Origin: Gymnopus androsaceus JB14
Taxonomy: Eukaryota > Basidiomycota > Agaricomycetes > Agaricales > Omphalotaceae
DNA length: 33,873 nt
Assembly (NCBI GenBank): GCA_009733575.1
Contig: ML769626.1
Coordinates: forward strand, 1-33,873
Direction: 5' to 3'
Of this stretch, positions 9,801 to 20,753 are shown piece after piece. Position numbers and translations under genes: made by a program. The first letter of the stretch is position 1. Each line of letters opens with the position of its first letter. The notes under the pieces were generated by a model. It did not search any database. It saw only the letters and a program-made list of their open reading frames with translations, and was not told the origin of the DNA.

Positions 9801-10648
9801 TTATAGCCCAATACTCCTCAAGTATTCGGAGCGCTTGGGATGATTCTCAGCATCCTTTCCCCAGGTAATCAGATCAATGCTCCAGGGACCCTTTACAATA
9901 AAAATGAGTCGGATGAATATCTGAGCTTGAGAATGAATTCACTTTGCACAAAAGGATACCGGAAACATTTGCTTTATTGACATTGTCCATAAAAACACGG
10001 CGAATAGATCCAGCAGGAACATGGAAGAATGCGCCAGGTACGAGAACAACCCGAATCCAAGAGGTTGTCTGAGGCTCTAAGCATGCGAGTACCATATGAG
10101 GTGCTGCTGGATGGTAATAAGATTTAGATTACACAAACCTTGAATATCAAGATATAGGCCACCAGTCTGAACGATTCCAGCGAGGTCGCGTGAGGCCGTG
10201 ATGGCCAATGCTTCCAGATCGGTCGCTTGAAATTGGATTTTGAACTCAGTCAACTCGAACAGCAGGAGCCTGAGTATACTTGCCTGTCCGAGTCTGACAA
10301 TGACTGTTGCCCCAAGCGGGTAAATAATTGTGTCAACTGTAGGGCTGATTAGAGCTTGTCCGATGGCAAAAAAAAAGGATCGATAGAACGCACAGAATGC
10401 TGGGGATCCAAGTCCAGGTTCTCGGGTACTTCGCCGAGGTTGACCTTGAGTACGGATTCGTCAGTACGTTCATATCCCAGTTTCTGCAGTATCGGTCCAA
10501 TTTTCTCTTCGTAGTCTGGGCCATTCACAGATAAGATGGTGTACCCAAGCTTGCTCAGGGTTTCGATTGGTACAGCCTGACGAGAGTCATGAGGGAGGGA
10601 TTGGGCTCCAGGTATGTTGTCATGATAGTAAGCTTGTACTACAGACAT
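9801..10648 (-). pseudogene. ARD-like cupin pseudogene, copy 2
   Basis: It is nearly the same gene as copy 1, offset by 1692 bp, with start ATG 10648 and stop TAA 9801-9803. It carries a different lesion: an A-run of nine (10368-10376) where copy 1 has seven, a two-base insertion that ends the N-terminal frame with FFLPSDKL. Where copy 1 is frameshifted this copy reads on (QATDLEALAITASRDLAG), so the two inactivated independently. As in copy 1, the positions of the ARD metal ligands are not histidine or glutamate (ALAITASRD; PAGSIRRVF). Exons three and four are preserved with the same GT-AG introns. Confidence 0.6.
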
Positions 10649-10944
10649 TTTGACTCGGAGGTGGATACTACTTCCAGGCTTTAATCCTTGATTTTATATA
10701 AGGAAGAGCTCAGTGCAACTACTGAGCCCGACAAGATATTTAGGCTTTCACTAACCACTGAAGATTGCTTCCCCAACCTTCGGCGGAAGAGAGACAAGTT
10801 CACCTAGTACCATATGGTTTGCCACTCAAATAAGCTCGTCTGTGAGATCCAGTAAAATATGTTGTAGATAACAAAAAGATTCCTCTATTCTTCAGCATTG
10901 AGATCTTTGCTATGATAGACTGATGCTTTACGCGACCTTAAACA

Positions 10945-11248
10945 CAGTGGGAAAAATACACCAGGTACGAGCACTACGCGCATCCAAGAGGCTGTTTGAA
11001 GGCTCTAAACATATTGCCCATAGTATGAATCACTGCTGATGGTCAAGATAACCCCCGGGCCACCAGTCATAGCGATTCCAGCGAAGTCGAGTGAAGCAGT
11101 ACATCCAGGTTAATGCTTCCAAGCCGTCGCTACTAGAACTTGGGTTCTGAGTCAACCCATATCTGACAAGGACTGCTCAGGGTCAGGCAGGCCAACAGTT
11201 GCGCCAAATAAAGGCGATTTAGAGTTTGATTAGTGGAATATGGCCATA
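10945..11248 (-). pseudogene. ARD-like copy 3, C-terminal half
   Basis: From CCAGGTACGAGCAC (10965) to CAACAGTTGCGCCAAATAAAGG (about 11191), this follows copies 1 and 2 block by block at clearly lower identity: the third exon, GCCACCAGTC...CGATTCCAGCGA, then the TCTGACAA block. It stops at the inserted foldback element at 11249; the gene continues at 13957. It is heavily decayed, with no usable frame. Confidence 0.6.
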
Positions 11249-13956
11249 ATACTGTAAAATAATTCATTCATGCAAAATCTGGCGAAGTTAGATCAGACAT
11301 CAAATTCTTGACGATGTTAAATTTTCGGCACGCACAGGGATGTTAGATGTTTCGCGCACACGGCGAAGTTTGATTTTTGTTGTTAAAATTTTGACAGTGT
11401 AAGATTTTCCGTGGGTGCGATGACGGTAGGTTTTCTACAATGTTCCATAGTTCCTAGAAGTATGGGTGCTAAATTAGATTTAGCACTGAATCCATATGCC
11501 TCTTCCGGGGTCCTTCCTCTTTCGGTACTGCAGATAACGCCACATGACCTAACGTAGGGTACGAATTAGGGAAATAAGATATCGAAATTGTTATTTCTCT
11601 AAGTCCATCATGCGCGTCGGTCACTGCCCCGCTGGTGCACCTCCACACTCTGTTCAATGACTTCAAGTCCAGTAGTTAATTTGTAGGAACAGTTTAAGTA
11701 ATAAGTATTAGTACAGTTATACTAAAGGTTATTGGGGAAAATAAGTATACTCATCCCCAACTCATCCCCACATTGTCATAACTCTATCATCATGTAAGGT
11801 CATGTGGCATTATCTGCAGTACCAAAAGAGGAAGGACCCCGGAAGAGGCATATTGATTCAGTGCTAAATTTAATTTAGCGCCCATACTTCTAGGAACTAT
11901 GGAACATTGTAGAAAACCTACTGTCATTGCGCCCGCGGAAAATCTTACACCGTCAAAATTTTAACAACAAAAATCAAACTTCACCGTGTGCACGAAACAT
12001 CTAACATCCCTGTGTGAAAATCAAACTTTGCCGTTGATGAGTTAGATTTGTGCTGGGTATGAAACCAACCAAACAACAATCACCCCAATCACATTCAATC
12101 CAAAAGGTTTAATTTAATGTGAGGAAGGAGGTTGTCAAAGGTTCCCTCAACTACTAATTGATTTGAAGAGAAAAGCACTTGACAGTGGCACAGACAGTGC
12201 AAGATGAACAAGGTTTATATTTGGAGGGAGATTTTGAAAAGCCAACTAACGTACAACGACACACTGAACTAATCAAGGGGGAAAGCAAACACCAAAGCCC
12301 AGGTCAAGTACGCCAACTCAACAAACAACTTTGCGTATCCGCAGTGAAATACCAATGCCCGGGTCAAGTACACTGACTCAACAAATGACTTTGCATATCT
12401 CGGGAGCCTTTACGTCACCGCACAATGATACTCCAACTCTCAGGGAATCCCATGAGTTACCTAACAAGCTTATACGACTGCCATGCAAGTCACTTGAGTA
12501 GGTGTTTTTAACACACACTCAGTGAAGAGCAGGCAAGGGTTAGAATCTGTTGGTGAAGCTAGGTAACACTCCAAGAAGCTTCCTCCCTAAAACTAGACCA
12601 AGCCAACACTTGGGTCCAAGACCTTCCTAATCAACAACGGGCTCATTGAGGTGTACACGTTAGGCTCCACCTGCGGTCCTAAGACTGATGTGACCTCTCT
12701 TTGAGATGAAAACCAGGAATGCTCAACTTAATAGCTGAAGTAGAATGAATTGCCTCAGTATTATTGAGGTTACAAGAAGGCCACCCATTTCAAAGGTTGC
12801 AGAGGATAATGCAGACACATCTGAGCGTGTACGAATCACTACAGGTCCTAAGATAGAACTGTGTTTCAGGTATCAAGTCTAACTTGTTATTCCGAGATAG
12901 AATAGCTACCCTTATATACTGAGTGAGATATAATAAAATAGGAAAATGAGAGAAACTGAGTGAGATAGGATGAAACAGAGTAGGTAAAATAGGAAAAGAT
13001 AAATAATGTCCATATATGCATGTATACTATGGTTTTGCCTTGACATTCCCTTGCCTTGTTCGTTTGTCTTCCTTGATTAGGTCGACTTTGGGATCTTTGG
13101 TCCGAATTGACTCAAGTCATTTGTCTTTTTACAAGGCTCGCCAGTTCCTTTAGCAGAACAGCTCTTGGAAGTATTTCTATGTTTTTCCTTGCCAATGGGA
13201 GACTGGTTATTATCCCTAGTTCCGCATGGTCTTGAGTCTAGATGCATGGTAGCATATGGATCTCAGTAAAATGCTAAGGCTCAGATAGAAACACTCCTTG
13301 GTCCTTCCGTGCTCTAGAAGTAGCTACAGCAAGTGGGTCATGTGGCTGCGGCTATCTGCCTGGGCACTTTCCAACAAGCAACAACTTTGAGGGCACCCGT
13401 TAGGGCACTTCCTCATCTCAGTCCACCTTGCTTTGTTCAATAAACTTGAGTGTTGTGTAGACTCCTCGGTGAGCTGATTGCAGAAGTGATGCCTTGTTTA
13501 AGACTTTGATCCCTTGATATATCCTTCAATGACCTAGCCTAGTATAACTGGTATGTGGGGTTGTTTATCTGCCTTGGTCAGCAACTTGTTATCCAACAAG
13601 CTTGCCTTGCTACACCATACTGCACATAGGACTTTGATTGAGGCGCATTCACAAAGTTAAGTATGGTACCATTGCGCATACCATTACTCTGCAACCTCTT
13701 GGGTATAATAGGTCCTTGGTGGATTTTAACTATCAGCTTGGGCTCACTATAGTTCTCTTATTGACCGTGTTTTGTTACAAACAGAACCTAGGATTATTGG
13801 TTCTGCGCAGTTCTAGCCTTAGCCAAAAAATTGGTGTATCACCATGTGCGCGAAACATCTAACATCCCTGCATGTGCCAAAAATCTAACATCATCAAGAA
13901 TTTGATGTCTGATCTAACTTCGCCAGATTTTGCATGAATGAATTATTTTACAGTAT
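11249..13956. mobile_element. Foldback element with ~300-bp inverted arms, TA-flanked, carrying a nested insertion
   Basis: The left arm 11249-11554 is matched in reverse by 11796-12034 plus 13846-13956. Both ends read ATACTGTAAAATAATTCATTC outward-in. Outside lie TA (11247-11248) and TA (13957-13958), suggesting Tc1/mariner-type integration, though a TATGGC duplication is an alternative. The right arm has one extra ~47-bp tandem unit (AAAATCAAACTT...ACATCCCTG). Without the 1807-bp nested element and its target duplication the element is about 0.9 kb. The spacer 11555-11795 has no coding capacity. The copy-3 ARD-like fragments on either side, compared with copies 1 and 2, confirm that this is an insertion. 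Confidence 0.8.
12035..13841 (+). mobile_element. 1.8-kb LTR-like element, copy A (nested)
   Basis: It begins TGATGAGTTAG and ends GTGTATCA (TGAT...ATCA termini) with flanking CCGT/CCAT, probably a 4-bp target duplication with one change. It is a full-length homologue of 17627-19447. No coding region of any length is present. TG...CA ends, no ORF and two precise insertions suggest a long solo LTR or a non-autonomous LTR element. Relative to the other copy, many sites have TG or CA where that copy has CG, so this copy has lost more CpG. An internal ~57-bp direct repeat (GGTCAAGTAC...AACTCAACAAA) is near 12300-12390. Confidence 0.75.
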
Positions 13957-14035
13957 TATGGCATGGAACAACCTCGTTAGAACAGAACTGGGGTCCAAGT
14001 CAGGTATGTCTCAGAAGTTGACCTTGAGCACCCAA
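13957..14035 (-). pseudogene. ARD-like copy 3, N-terminal-side fragment
   Basis: TTAGAAC-GAACTGGGGTCCAAGTCAGG...GTTGACCTTGAGC matches ATAGAACGCACAGAATGTTGGGGATCC...GTTGACCTTGAGT of copy 1 (8692-8758). It is the sequence expected directly beyond the copy-3 half at 10945-11248, so the two flank one insertion. Similarity fades after about 14035. Confidence 0.6.
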
Positions 14036-14480
14036 CCACTAACACAGTATGGGTTAAATTTCATGTGGGGAGGGATGATGACCTTCATATAGAAACTGAG
14101 AGTCCTCAGCAGGTCGGAAATAGGGATGATTTCAATGCAATTTCAGATGATGAGGGGAACATCAAATGAGCTAGAATTCATATATTTTCTTATCATATTT
14201 TAATGTATCCTTAGCACTGGCGAGCGGCAATCCCTGACAACACTGAATGCAGCATGCAGAATAAAGAATATAGTCCATAGATTCTACTGTACACCGCAAC
14301 TGTGTAGTTGTTTAGTCACGGCCATAGACTACATGCTAGTGCGGAGAAGAAATACTGGCTTCGTGACCTCTATCTCAATAATATTAACCCCATGTAATCT
14401 GAGCACTATGACTCACCTCTAGACCTCTGAAGTAATACAATGATGTACCAGTAACTAACATACCAAGTGTAATTTGACAC
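14036..14480. other. Interval with no recognised gene
   Basis: A run of about 45 codons ending in TGA near 14169 (containing VWVKFHVGRDDDLHIE) is open on the plus strand, but has no recognisable motif and no start. Nothing else is supportable. Confidence 0.35.
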
Positions 14481-14485
14481 ATAAG

Positions 14486-15640
14486 TCAAGTACGATCCCA
14501 AAGACATGCACTCAAATTACCATCCACCAAAAGCCTGTTAGTCATCCATGCAAACTGGCAGTTCCAATTGGAAAAGTGAGTCACAAACTGCCAAACATAC
14601 CAAAGATCATTGTGTCTGAAAACATGTGCTGCTAGTTGGTGGTAATGATCATTTGCACTATCCAGAATGGCGGGCAGGCCAACTTCCATGCCAAATACCC
14701 TCACCACCCCAAAGAGACCAATGAAGTAGACAAGAAGCATATTTGATGTAATTTGCAATTCCCATTATCTCCTGAGCACACAATCCAACCCAGCTCTGCA
14801 AGCTGAGTCCAAACAGCCAAATCAGGCTAAAGAAGTGGGAAATCAGTACTCCATGAAAGAGCAATGTGTGCAAAGGTCTGATCAGGATAAAAGACAAATG
14901 CATGGGTTACTGACAAGAAAATCATATGTGTAGTCTTGCTTGCCATCTGACTATGGCCTTATCCCAATTAGGGCTTTTGACTGTAGCCGTCTGGGAGCCA
15001 AGGCGGAAAGATGGGAGAGTACTGTGTTCCGGAGTTTTCGGAGAATTTTCTAGCTTATATACATGTAATTACAATTGTAATTTGTATTGATTATGACCAC
15101 AGCGAATATAAAACTGGGTTGAACATTTGCTGAAGGTGCTTTGGGACACGGTTATCCCACATGAGGAGAGCATTCACTACTTGGTGGTAATTGGTGGCTT
15201 GACTTTGGAGATTGAGCAGCAATGAAGTTGTGAAAATTAGTCCCTAAATAGAATAGAATATAAGTTTCATAAGGTAAAAAGTGTAGAAACAAAACAGACT
15301 TGATTGCGATTTCAATGTTGCTCTGTCAGAGACGCGCCAAAAACTTGTTGAACACATCGGGCGTGGACGTGAACATGAAGTTTTATATTCTCTGTAGTCA
15401 TAATCAATACAAATTACATGGTAATTACATGTATGTAAGGTAGAAAATTCTCCAAAAACTACAGAATGCAGTACTCTCCCATCTTTCCGCCTCGGCTCCC
15501 AGATGGTTATGGCCAAAAGCCTAATTGGGATAAGGCTGTAGTCGGATGGCAAGTGAGACTATCATATGTGCAGTGGGTGGCAATGCCAGAATATGTTTCC
15601 TGAGGGCATGAAAGATTTGGCATCGCAAATTAGAGACTTG
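14486..15640 (-). pseudogene. Unrecognised minus-strand reading frame, frameshifted and interrupted
   Basis: With the MITE at 14931-15561 removed, a frame runs through HALRKHILALPPTAHMIFL and on to DQTFAHIALSWSTDFPLL. Then, with stops and frame changes, come AQEIMGIANYIKYAS, VRVFGMEVGLPAIL, HYHQLAAHVFRHNDLWYVWQ and WMTNRLLVDGNLSACLWDRT, ending at 14486. The composition (many Trp, His, Phe and Leu, few repeats) looks like real protein rather than noise, and the pieces lie in sensible order, but I do not recognise the family. It may be a decayed host gene or part of an old transposon. Confidence 0.35.
14931..15561. mobile_element. Mutator-like MITE with 9-bp target duplication
   Basis: The arms are about 190 bp and imperfectly inverted: TAGTCTTGCTTGCCATC at the left and GATGGCAAGTGAGACTA at the right. 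They stay alignable to about 15120 and 15370 (AAAGATGGGAGAGTACTG on both). The element is flanked by a perfect TCATATGTG at 14922-14930 and 15562-15570. A 9-bp duplication with long terminal inverted repeats is characteristic of the Mutator superfamily. There is no transposase, so it is non-autonomous. Confidence 0.85.
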
Positions 15641-16298
15641 GAGAGAAGATAACCATTGCCTCTGCAAATGTTAAACCCCAAGTAGGCAACAAGGATAGTT
15701 GAGCAATATAAATTTCATTCAATGTAGAGGACATAATGTATGACAAAGCAATGGGTGCAGACAAAGAGAAAAGTGGAAGCAAAACCAGGCAAAAACAGAG
15801 GTTTCATGATAGGGCCAAAACGTGGTGAGAACATGGTAGGTGGGAAAGACTTGCCTAAAACTCATGTTTCAGTGGGATTTTGGCCAGTCAAGACTTACAG
15901 GACTCTCCCTTCCCTTTGGTCAGAGTTGGGGACTACAAAGCCATAACATTAAACTATCACTTCCAAAGCTATAATATGTGTATTTTGGCTTTCTAGGTAA
16001 GAATACAAGAAGTATAAGTACACATCTTGAGATTTGCCATTGTAATTGATGTGTCTTGCCTATTTAGGGTTTTGATCCAGTTTTGACAGCAAACAGATTT
16101 CTTGCGGGCACTGCGCACCACCACTTGAACTCTCACCGCATGGCATCCACACCTGATGACTATTGCATCAAGCACACTTTTCAGCTGTTCTTTCTCTCTC
16201 AAACTGGGCCCTCATCAATATCTTGCATCCACTTTTGCCCTTTATTCATTTCAATTTTATTTTTCTTTAATTTGTATCTTATTTTCCTTTGTTCAAAA
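15571..16298. other. Interval with no recognised gene
   Basis: Short frames (15740-15946 plus, 15993-16202 minus) carry no recognisable motif. No terminal repeats or RNA genes were seen. Confidence 0.35.
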
Positions 16299-16590
16299 CC
16301 CAGTTGGGTTGAATATCTGTCTCTTGGCAATATTATTTTTTCCATTTTGTAACTTCTATGCACTAGCTGGTGCGCCCAGCTGGGCTGAGTGTTTGTCTTT
16401 TGACAGCATTCTTTTTCATTTCCACAATTTCTATACACCAGCTGGTGTGCCCAGCTGGGCTGAATATCTGTCTCTCGATGGTATTCTTTTTCCATTTTGT
16501 AACTTCTATGCACCAGCTGGTGTGCCCAGCTGGGTGGAATATCTGTCTCTTGACAATATTCTTTTTTCCATTTGTAATTTCTACTCAATG
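16299..16590. repeat. 75-bp minisatellite, four units
   Basis: CCCAG(C/T)TGGG starts units at 16299, 16375, 16450 and 16525 (steps 76, 75, 75), each followed by (T)GAATATCTGTCTCTTG and CTTTTTCCATTTTGTAACTTC. Each unit ends near CACCAGCTGGTG, itself a palindrome. The 75-bp period keeps frames open on both strands, so the 129- to 153-codon frames here are not treated as genes. It lies just upstream of a decayed copia gag and may belong to that element's LTR or leader. Confidence 0.85.
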
Positions 16591-16828
16591 AACCACTCTC
16601 TCTCTCCCCCCCTTTAACAAAAAGTGAGTAACACTATTCTTTGGTGTATACTAATATTGCCTTGACTCTGGTGGGGTGTGGCTGGCAAGATTCACTTTGG
16701 TTGGAACCTTGGCTCTGGTTGGGTGTGCCGCATCTCTCACCATCTATGGGTGGGAGTGCAGGCCAAGCCCAGCCAAACCTGAAAGATATTTTAATATTAT
16801 GTGACTCTCTAGCCACAGCCTATCTTAT

Positions 16829-16919
16829 CTGTTATCAACTGATCTTTCTTGCCCCCATTTTCCCCTGCTCACTGATCCACCTATTGAGGTGTCCATTCAG
16901 CCATATTGTCTAACAGATT
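16829..16919 (+). repeat. Block shared with 28374-28465
   Basis: CTGTTATCAACTGATC...CATATTGTCTAACAGATT occurs here and again at 28374-28465 with a few substitutions and indels. In the other copy it contains AAGATGTCC, a possible gag start context; here the A of that ATG is G. It is probably the leader/gag start of one retrotransposon family. Confidence 0.65.
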
Positions 16920-17142
16920 ATGAGACTGGGACTCTACCGGCTCTAATCAAATTCATCAGTATCACTTGCCACCAAATCTATTGCTGCACTGCCATGCCCA
17001 TTTTACTTGCTGTTCACTTGTCTTGTTACCACTATCCATGCCTGTTGCTGGTTCCAGTGGGAGCCCTGTTTTATTGATTGATTGCCAATGGTCTCAATTC
17101 CAATTTTGCATTTGCCATGTCTGATGCCCACAGACAAATTAT

Positions 17143-19870
17143 TATTTTGAAGGACAATGCCGGTGAAGATTGTTTGGGAACTGGTTGATCCAGAGAAGAG
17201 TGGAGTTGCAAAAGAAGGAGTGTTTGGGGTTTATTGAGATGTATACAAAGGAGACTGCAGGCCAGGATGTGAGCCTAGTTGGGACCCCAGTTAAACCCAA
17301 GCTGACATCAGGGAGGAATAGAAAAGTGTGGAAGGTGTGGAAGACAAAGAGGGATATTGCTGCTTCAATTATTGTCAAAAGTCTCAACACAGACCAGTAT
17401 GTTCACATCAAAGGCATTGATGATGACCCACTCGCAATGATGGAGACCTTGCAGAAATACCACACTGTGAAGAGACTTGTTTCACTCACATTTATCTACC
17501 AAAAGATGATGCACACCCAGAAGAAGGACAATATTTCCATTGAAACTCACATCAAAATGATCCATCAGTATGGAGACATGCTTGAAAGTCTCGGTGAGCC
17601 AATTTCACCTGTTCTCACCATTGCGTTGATGAGTTAGATTTGTGCTAGGTATGAAAACCAACCAAACAACAATCACCCCAATCACATTCAATCCAAAAGG
17701 TTTAATTTAATGCAAGGAAGGAGGTTGTCAAAGGTTCCCTCGACTACTAATTGATTCGAAGAGAAAAGCACTTGACAGTTGACACAGATAGTGCGCGATG
17801 AACAAGGTTTTATATTTAGAGGGAGGTTTTGAAAAGCCAACTAATGTACGACAACGCGCTGAACTAATCGAGGGGAAAGCAAACACCAAAGCACGGGTCA
17901 AGTACGCCGACTCAACAAACAACTTTGCGTATCCACGGTGAAACACCAAAGCATGGGTCAAGTACGTCAACTCAACAAATGACTTTGCATATCTCGGGAG
18001 CCTTTACATCGCCGCGCAATGATACTCCAACTCTCAGGGATTCCTGCGAGTTACCTAACAAGCTTATATGACTGCTGCGCAAGTCACTCAAGTAGGTGTT
18101 TTTAACACTCAGCGAAGAGCGGGCAAGGGGTAGAATCTGTTGGTAAAGCTAAGTAACACTCCGAGAAGCTTCCTCCCTAAAACTAGACCAAGCCAACACT
18201 TGGGTCCAAGACCTTTCCTAATCAACAACGGGCTCGTCAAGGTGTGCACGTTAGGCTCCACCTGCGGTCCTAAGACTGATGTGACCTCTCTTCAAGATGA
18301 AAACCAGGAATGCTTGACTTAATAGCCAGGAAGTAGAATGAACAGCCTCAGTATTATCGAGGTTACAAGAAGGCCACCCGTTTCAAAGGTTGTAGAGGAC
18401 AATGCAGACATGTCTGAGCGTGTACGAATCACTACAGGTCCTAAGATAGAACTGCGTTTCAGGTATCAAGTCTAACTTGTCATTCCGAGATAGAGTAGCT
18501 ACCCTTATATACTGAGCGAGATATATGAAAATAGGAAAATGAGAGAAACTGAGCAAGATAGGATGAAACAGAGTAAGTAAAATAGAAAAAGATAAATAAT
18601 GTCCATATATGCGTGTATACTATGGTTTTGTCTCGACGTTTTCCTGCCTCATTTGTTTGTCTTCCTCAATTGGGTCGACTTTTGAGATTTTGGTCCGAAT
18701 CGACTCGATTCATCTGCCTTTTTACAAGGCTCGCCAGTCCCTTTAGCAGAACAGCCCTCGGAAGTATTTCTATGTTTTTCCTTGCCAATGGGAGACTGGT
18801 TATTATCCCTAGTTCCGCACGGTCTCGAGTCTAGATGCCTGGTAGCATATGGATCTCGGTAAAACGCTGAGGCTCGGATAGAAACACTCCTTGGTCCTTC
18901 CGTGCTCTAGAAGTAGCTACAGCAAGTGGGTCATGTGGCCGCGTTGGACTGCCACGGCTATCTGCCTGGGTGCTTTCCAGCAAGTGTCAACTTTGAGGGC
19001 ACCCGTTAGGGTACTTCCTCATCTTGGACCACCTTGCTTCATTTAATAAACTTGAGTGTCGTTTAGACTCCTTGGTGAGCTGATCGCGGAAGCGATGCCT
19101 CGTTAAGACTTCAATCCCTTGGGTATATCCTTCAATGACCTAGCCTAGTATAACTGGTATGTGGGCTCGTTTATCTGCCTCGGTCAGCAACTTGTTATCC
19201 AGCAAGCTTGCCTCGCTACACCATACCGCGCATAGGACTTTGATTGAGGCGCATTCATAAAGTTAAGTATGGTACCATTGCGCGTACCGTTACTCTGCAT
19301 CCTCTTGGGTAGAATAGGTCCTCGGTAGATTTTAACTATCAGCTCGGGCTCACTATAGTTCTCTTATTGACCGTGTTTTGTTACTAACAGAACCTAGGAT
19401 TATTGGTTCTGCGCAGTTCTAGCCTTAGCCAAAAAATTGGCGTATCAGCGTGCATCCTCTCCACCCTTCCTGCTGAATATAAACTAGTCATCACTGCACT
19501 TGATGGAGACCCCCAAGGGTATGATGTTCTCTACATCACTGCTTGTCTTCAGAACTTTGCCATCACCGAATTTACCAACAACAAAGATGATCTCCTCAAT
19601 GCTACTGCTTTGGCTGCTAATCACTACAAGCCTTATGTCCATTGTCCTGTTTCCGAGATTACATGTTTCTGATGCAGGAAATGTGGTCACTACCAGTCAT
19701 CCTGTCCCAAACCAGTAGAAACATTCACTGGTGCTGCATTGACACCTATGGATACTCATGTCCTCTTGGCAGATGCCAGAGATGCCCTTCAGCACAAACA
19801 AGGTGTTACCATTCTAGGAAACAGAAGTTTAGTAGGAGCTGTGCTACATTTTTCTTTATTTTCTTATTTC
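17143..19870 (+). pseudogene. Decayed copia Gag, split by a 1.8-kb insertion
   Basis: Upstream of the insertion: WKTKRDIAASIIVKSLNTDQ, DDDPLAMMETLQKYHTVKR, then GEPISPVLTIA. Downstream: CILSTLPAEYKLVITALDGDP, LQNFAITEF, NKDDLLNATALAANHYKP. These are consecutive parts of the UBN2-type Gag; deleting 17627-19447 and one GCGT restores ...LTIACILSTLPAEYK in frame. After HYKP a frame change leads to a CCHC zinc knuckle (C-F-stop-C-RKCG-H-YQSS-C, 19664-19706). Its second residue is a TGA, as expected from decay of CGA or TGG. No protease or pol follows; the match ends near 19870. The start is unclear because the N-terminus has several frame breaks. Confidence 0.8.
17627..19447 (+). mobile_element. 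1.8-kb LTR-like element, copy B
   Basis: It starts TGATGAGTTAG and ends GCGTATCA. It is flanked by perfect GCGT (17623-17626 and 19448-19451), and the empty site is defined by the Gag reading frame it interrupts. It is homologous throughout to 12035-13841 in the same orientation and keeps more CpG sites. No ORF of coding quality is present; short frames such as 17728-17970 are by-products of internal repeats. Best explanation: a long solo LTR or other non-coding LTR-type element. Confidence 0.8.
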
Positions 19871-19985
19871 AATAGACTCACTTGGATTCTTTGATACTAC
19901 ATACACATTATTTGTTCTGTTTGTCTTACTTTTTATTCCTCTGTGTGACCATACAAGTGGAAGTATTAGAGATTACCAGCCCATA

Positions 19986-20425
19986 TGTTGAACAGCAAGT
20001 GAGACAAATGGTGAAATCACATTACTAACCAAGTGTAAGGCCTGAGGAGTGGAACAGTTGTGTGAGAGAGCTAAGTATTGTCTGAGAGGACAGTAAAGCA
20101 GTAGTATGCAGAGCAATAGAATTACAGGTAAACTACTACAGCTTATATACTAAATGTCTGTAAAACTATACAGTACCCTAAATCTAATAATAGGTACAGT
20201 ATTGGTAAGTGTCCATGCAGACAATGGTCCCTATAATGTAGTGTATGTATATACATCAGCAGTTGATATCCTAGCTATAATCACATGTACGTAAGTAACA
20301 AATGATATTAATCAAATGATATCAACACATAGGAATGTGATTTCGGTGATTGGTAAGCCAATGTTGAATATCACGGTACAAAGTACCTGATCATGTGTCC
20401 ATGATCGCGAGCGTATCTTTCAACA
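19986..20425 (-). repeat. 3' LTR of the complete copia element
   Basis: TGTTGAACAG...TATCTTTCAACA, 440 bp, seven transitions away from the partner at 26732-27171. It keeps CpG at three sites where the partner has TG or CA (TTCGGTG, CACGGT, ATCGCG). Confidence 0.95.
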
Positions 20426-20433
20426 CTCCCCCT
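20426..20433 (-). other. Polypurine tract
   Basis: The plus strand reads CTCCCCCT directly after the left LTR, i.e. AGGGGGAG in element orientation immediately upstream of the 3' LTR: the expected plus-strand primer site. Confidence 0.8.
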
Positions 20434-20753
20434 TGCTAAGATCAATGGATCAGCGGGGATAAGGTTTAATGGATCTTTAGATGAAAAGAAAAAGAAAATC
20501 TATGTGAGAAGGGCAATGGGAGCTCTAAGGCCAAGTCAACTGAGTATGTAGCGAAAGCCAGTCCTGCTATCAAATCTGAAGCCATTAAAGGCACATGTGA
20601 CTATGAGATAGTCAAGGATAGAGACTTCTGTGCTTTGCTACCATACGTTGAAGGAACATGAAGTCCAAAGACGAAGAAGTAGGTTGCGGAGGCTGGATCC
20701 AAGACCAAACAGGAGCTTGGCCTTTGGTGATGTTGCCTGCGACATGTTCTTGA

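Larger units (their letters stand above)
8047..11060. repeat. Segmental tandem duplication carrying ARD-like pseudogenes
   Basis: The block starting AGGGCTGGAATTTTTACATG at 8047 recurs at 9739. Gene ends (8109/9801) and starts (8956/10648) keep the same 1692-bp offset. Similarity continues through the upstream spacer to about 9385 and 11060, past a decayed copy of the ARD-like third exon at the right end of each unit. Sequence 9386-9738 has no recognisable gene and separates the units. A further copy of the unit's right part is found at 28464-30379. Confidence 0.85.

Noticed and set aside
16199..16617. 129- to 153-codon frames with repeated peptides
   Set aside because: The 75-bp unit length is a multiple of three, so any stop-free frame in one unit stays open; both strands are open and no start or homology supports a gene.
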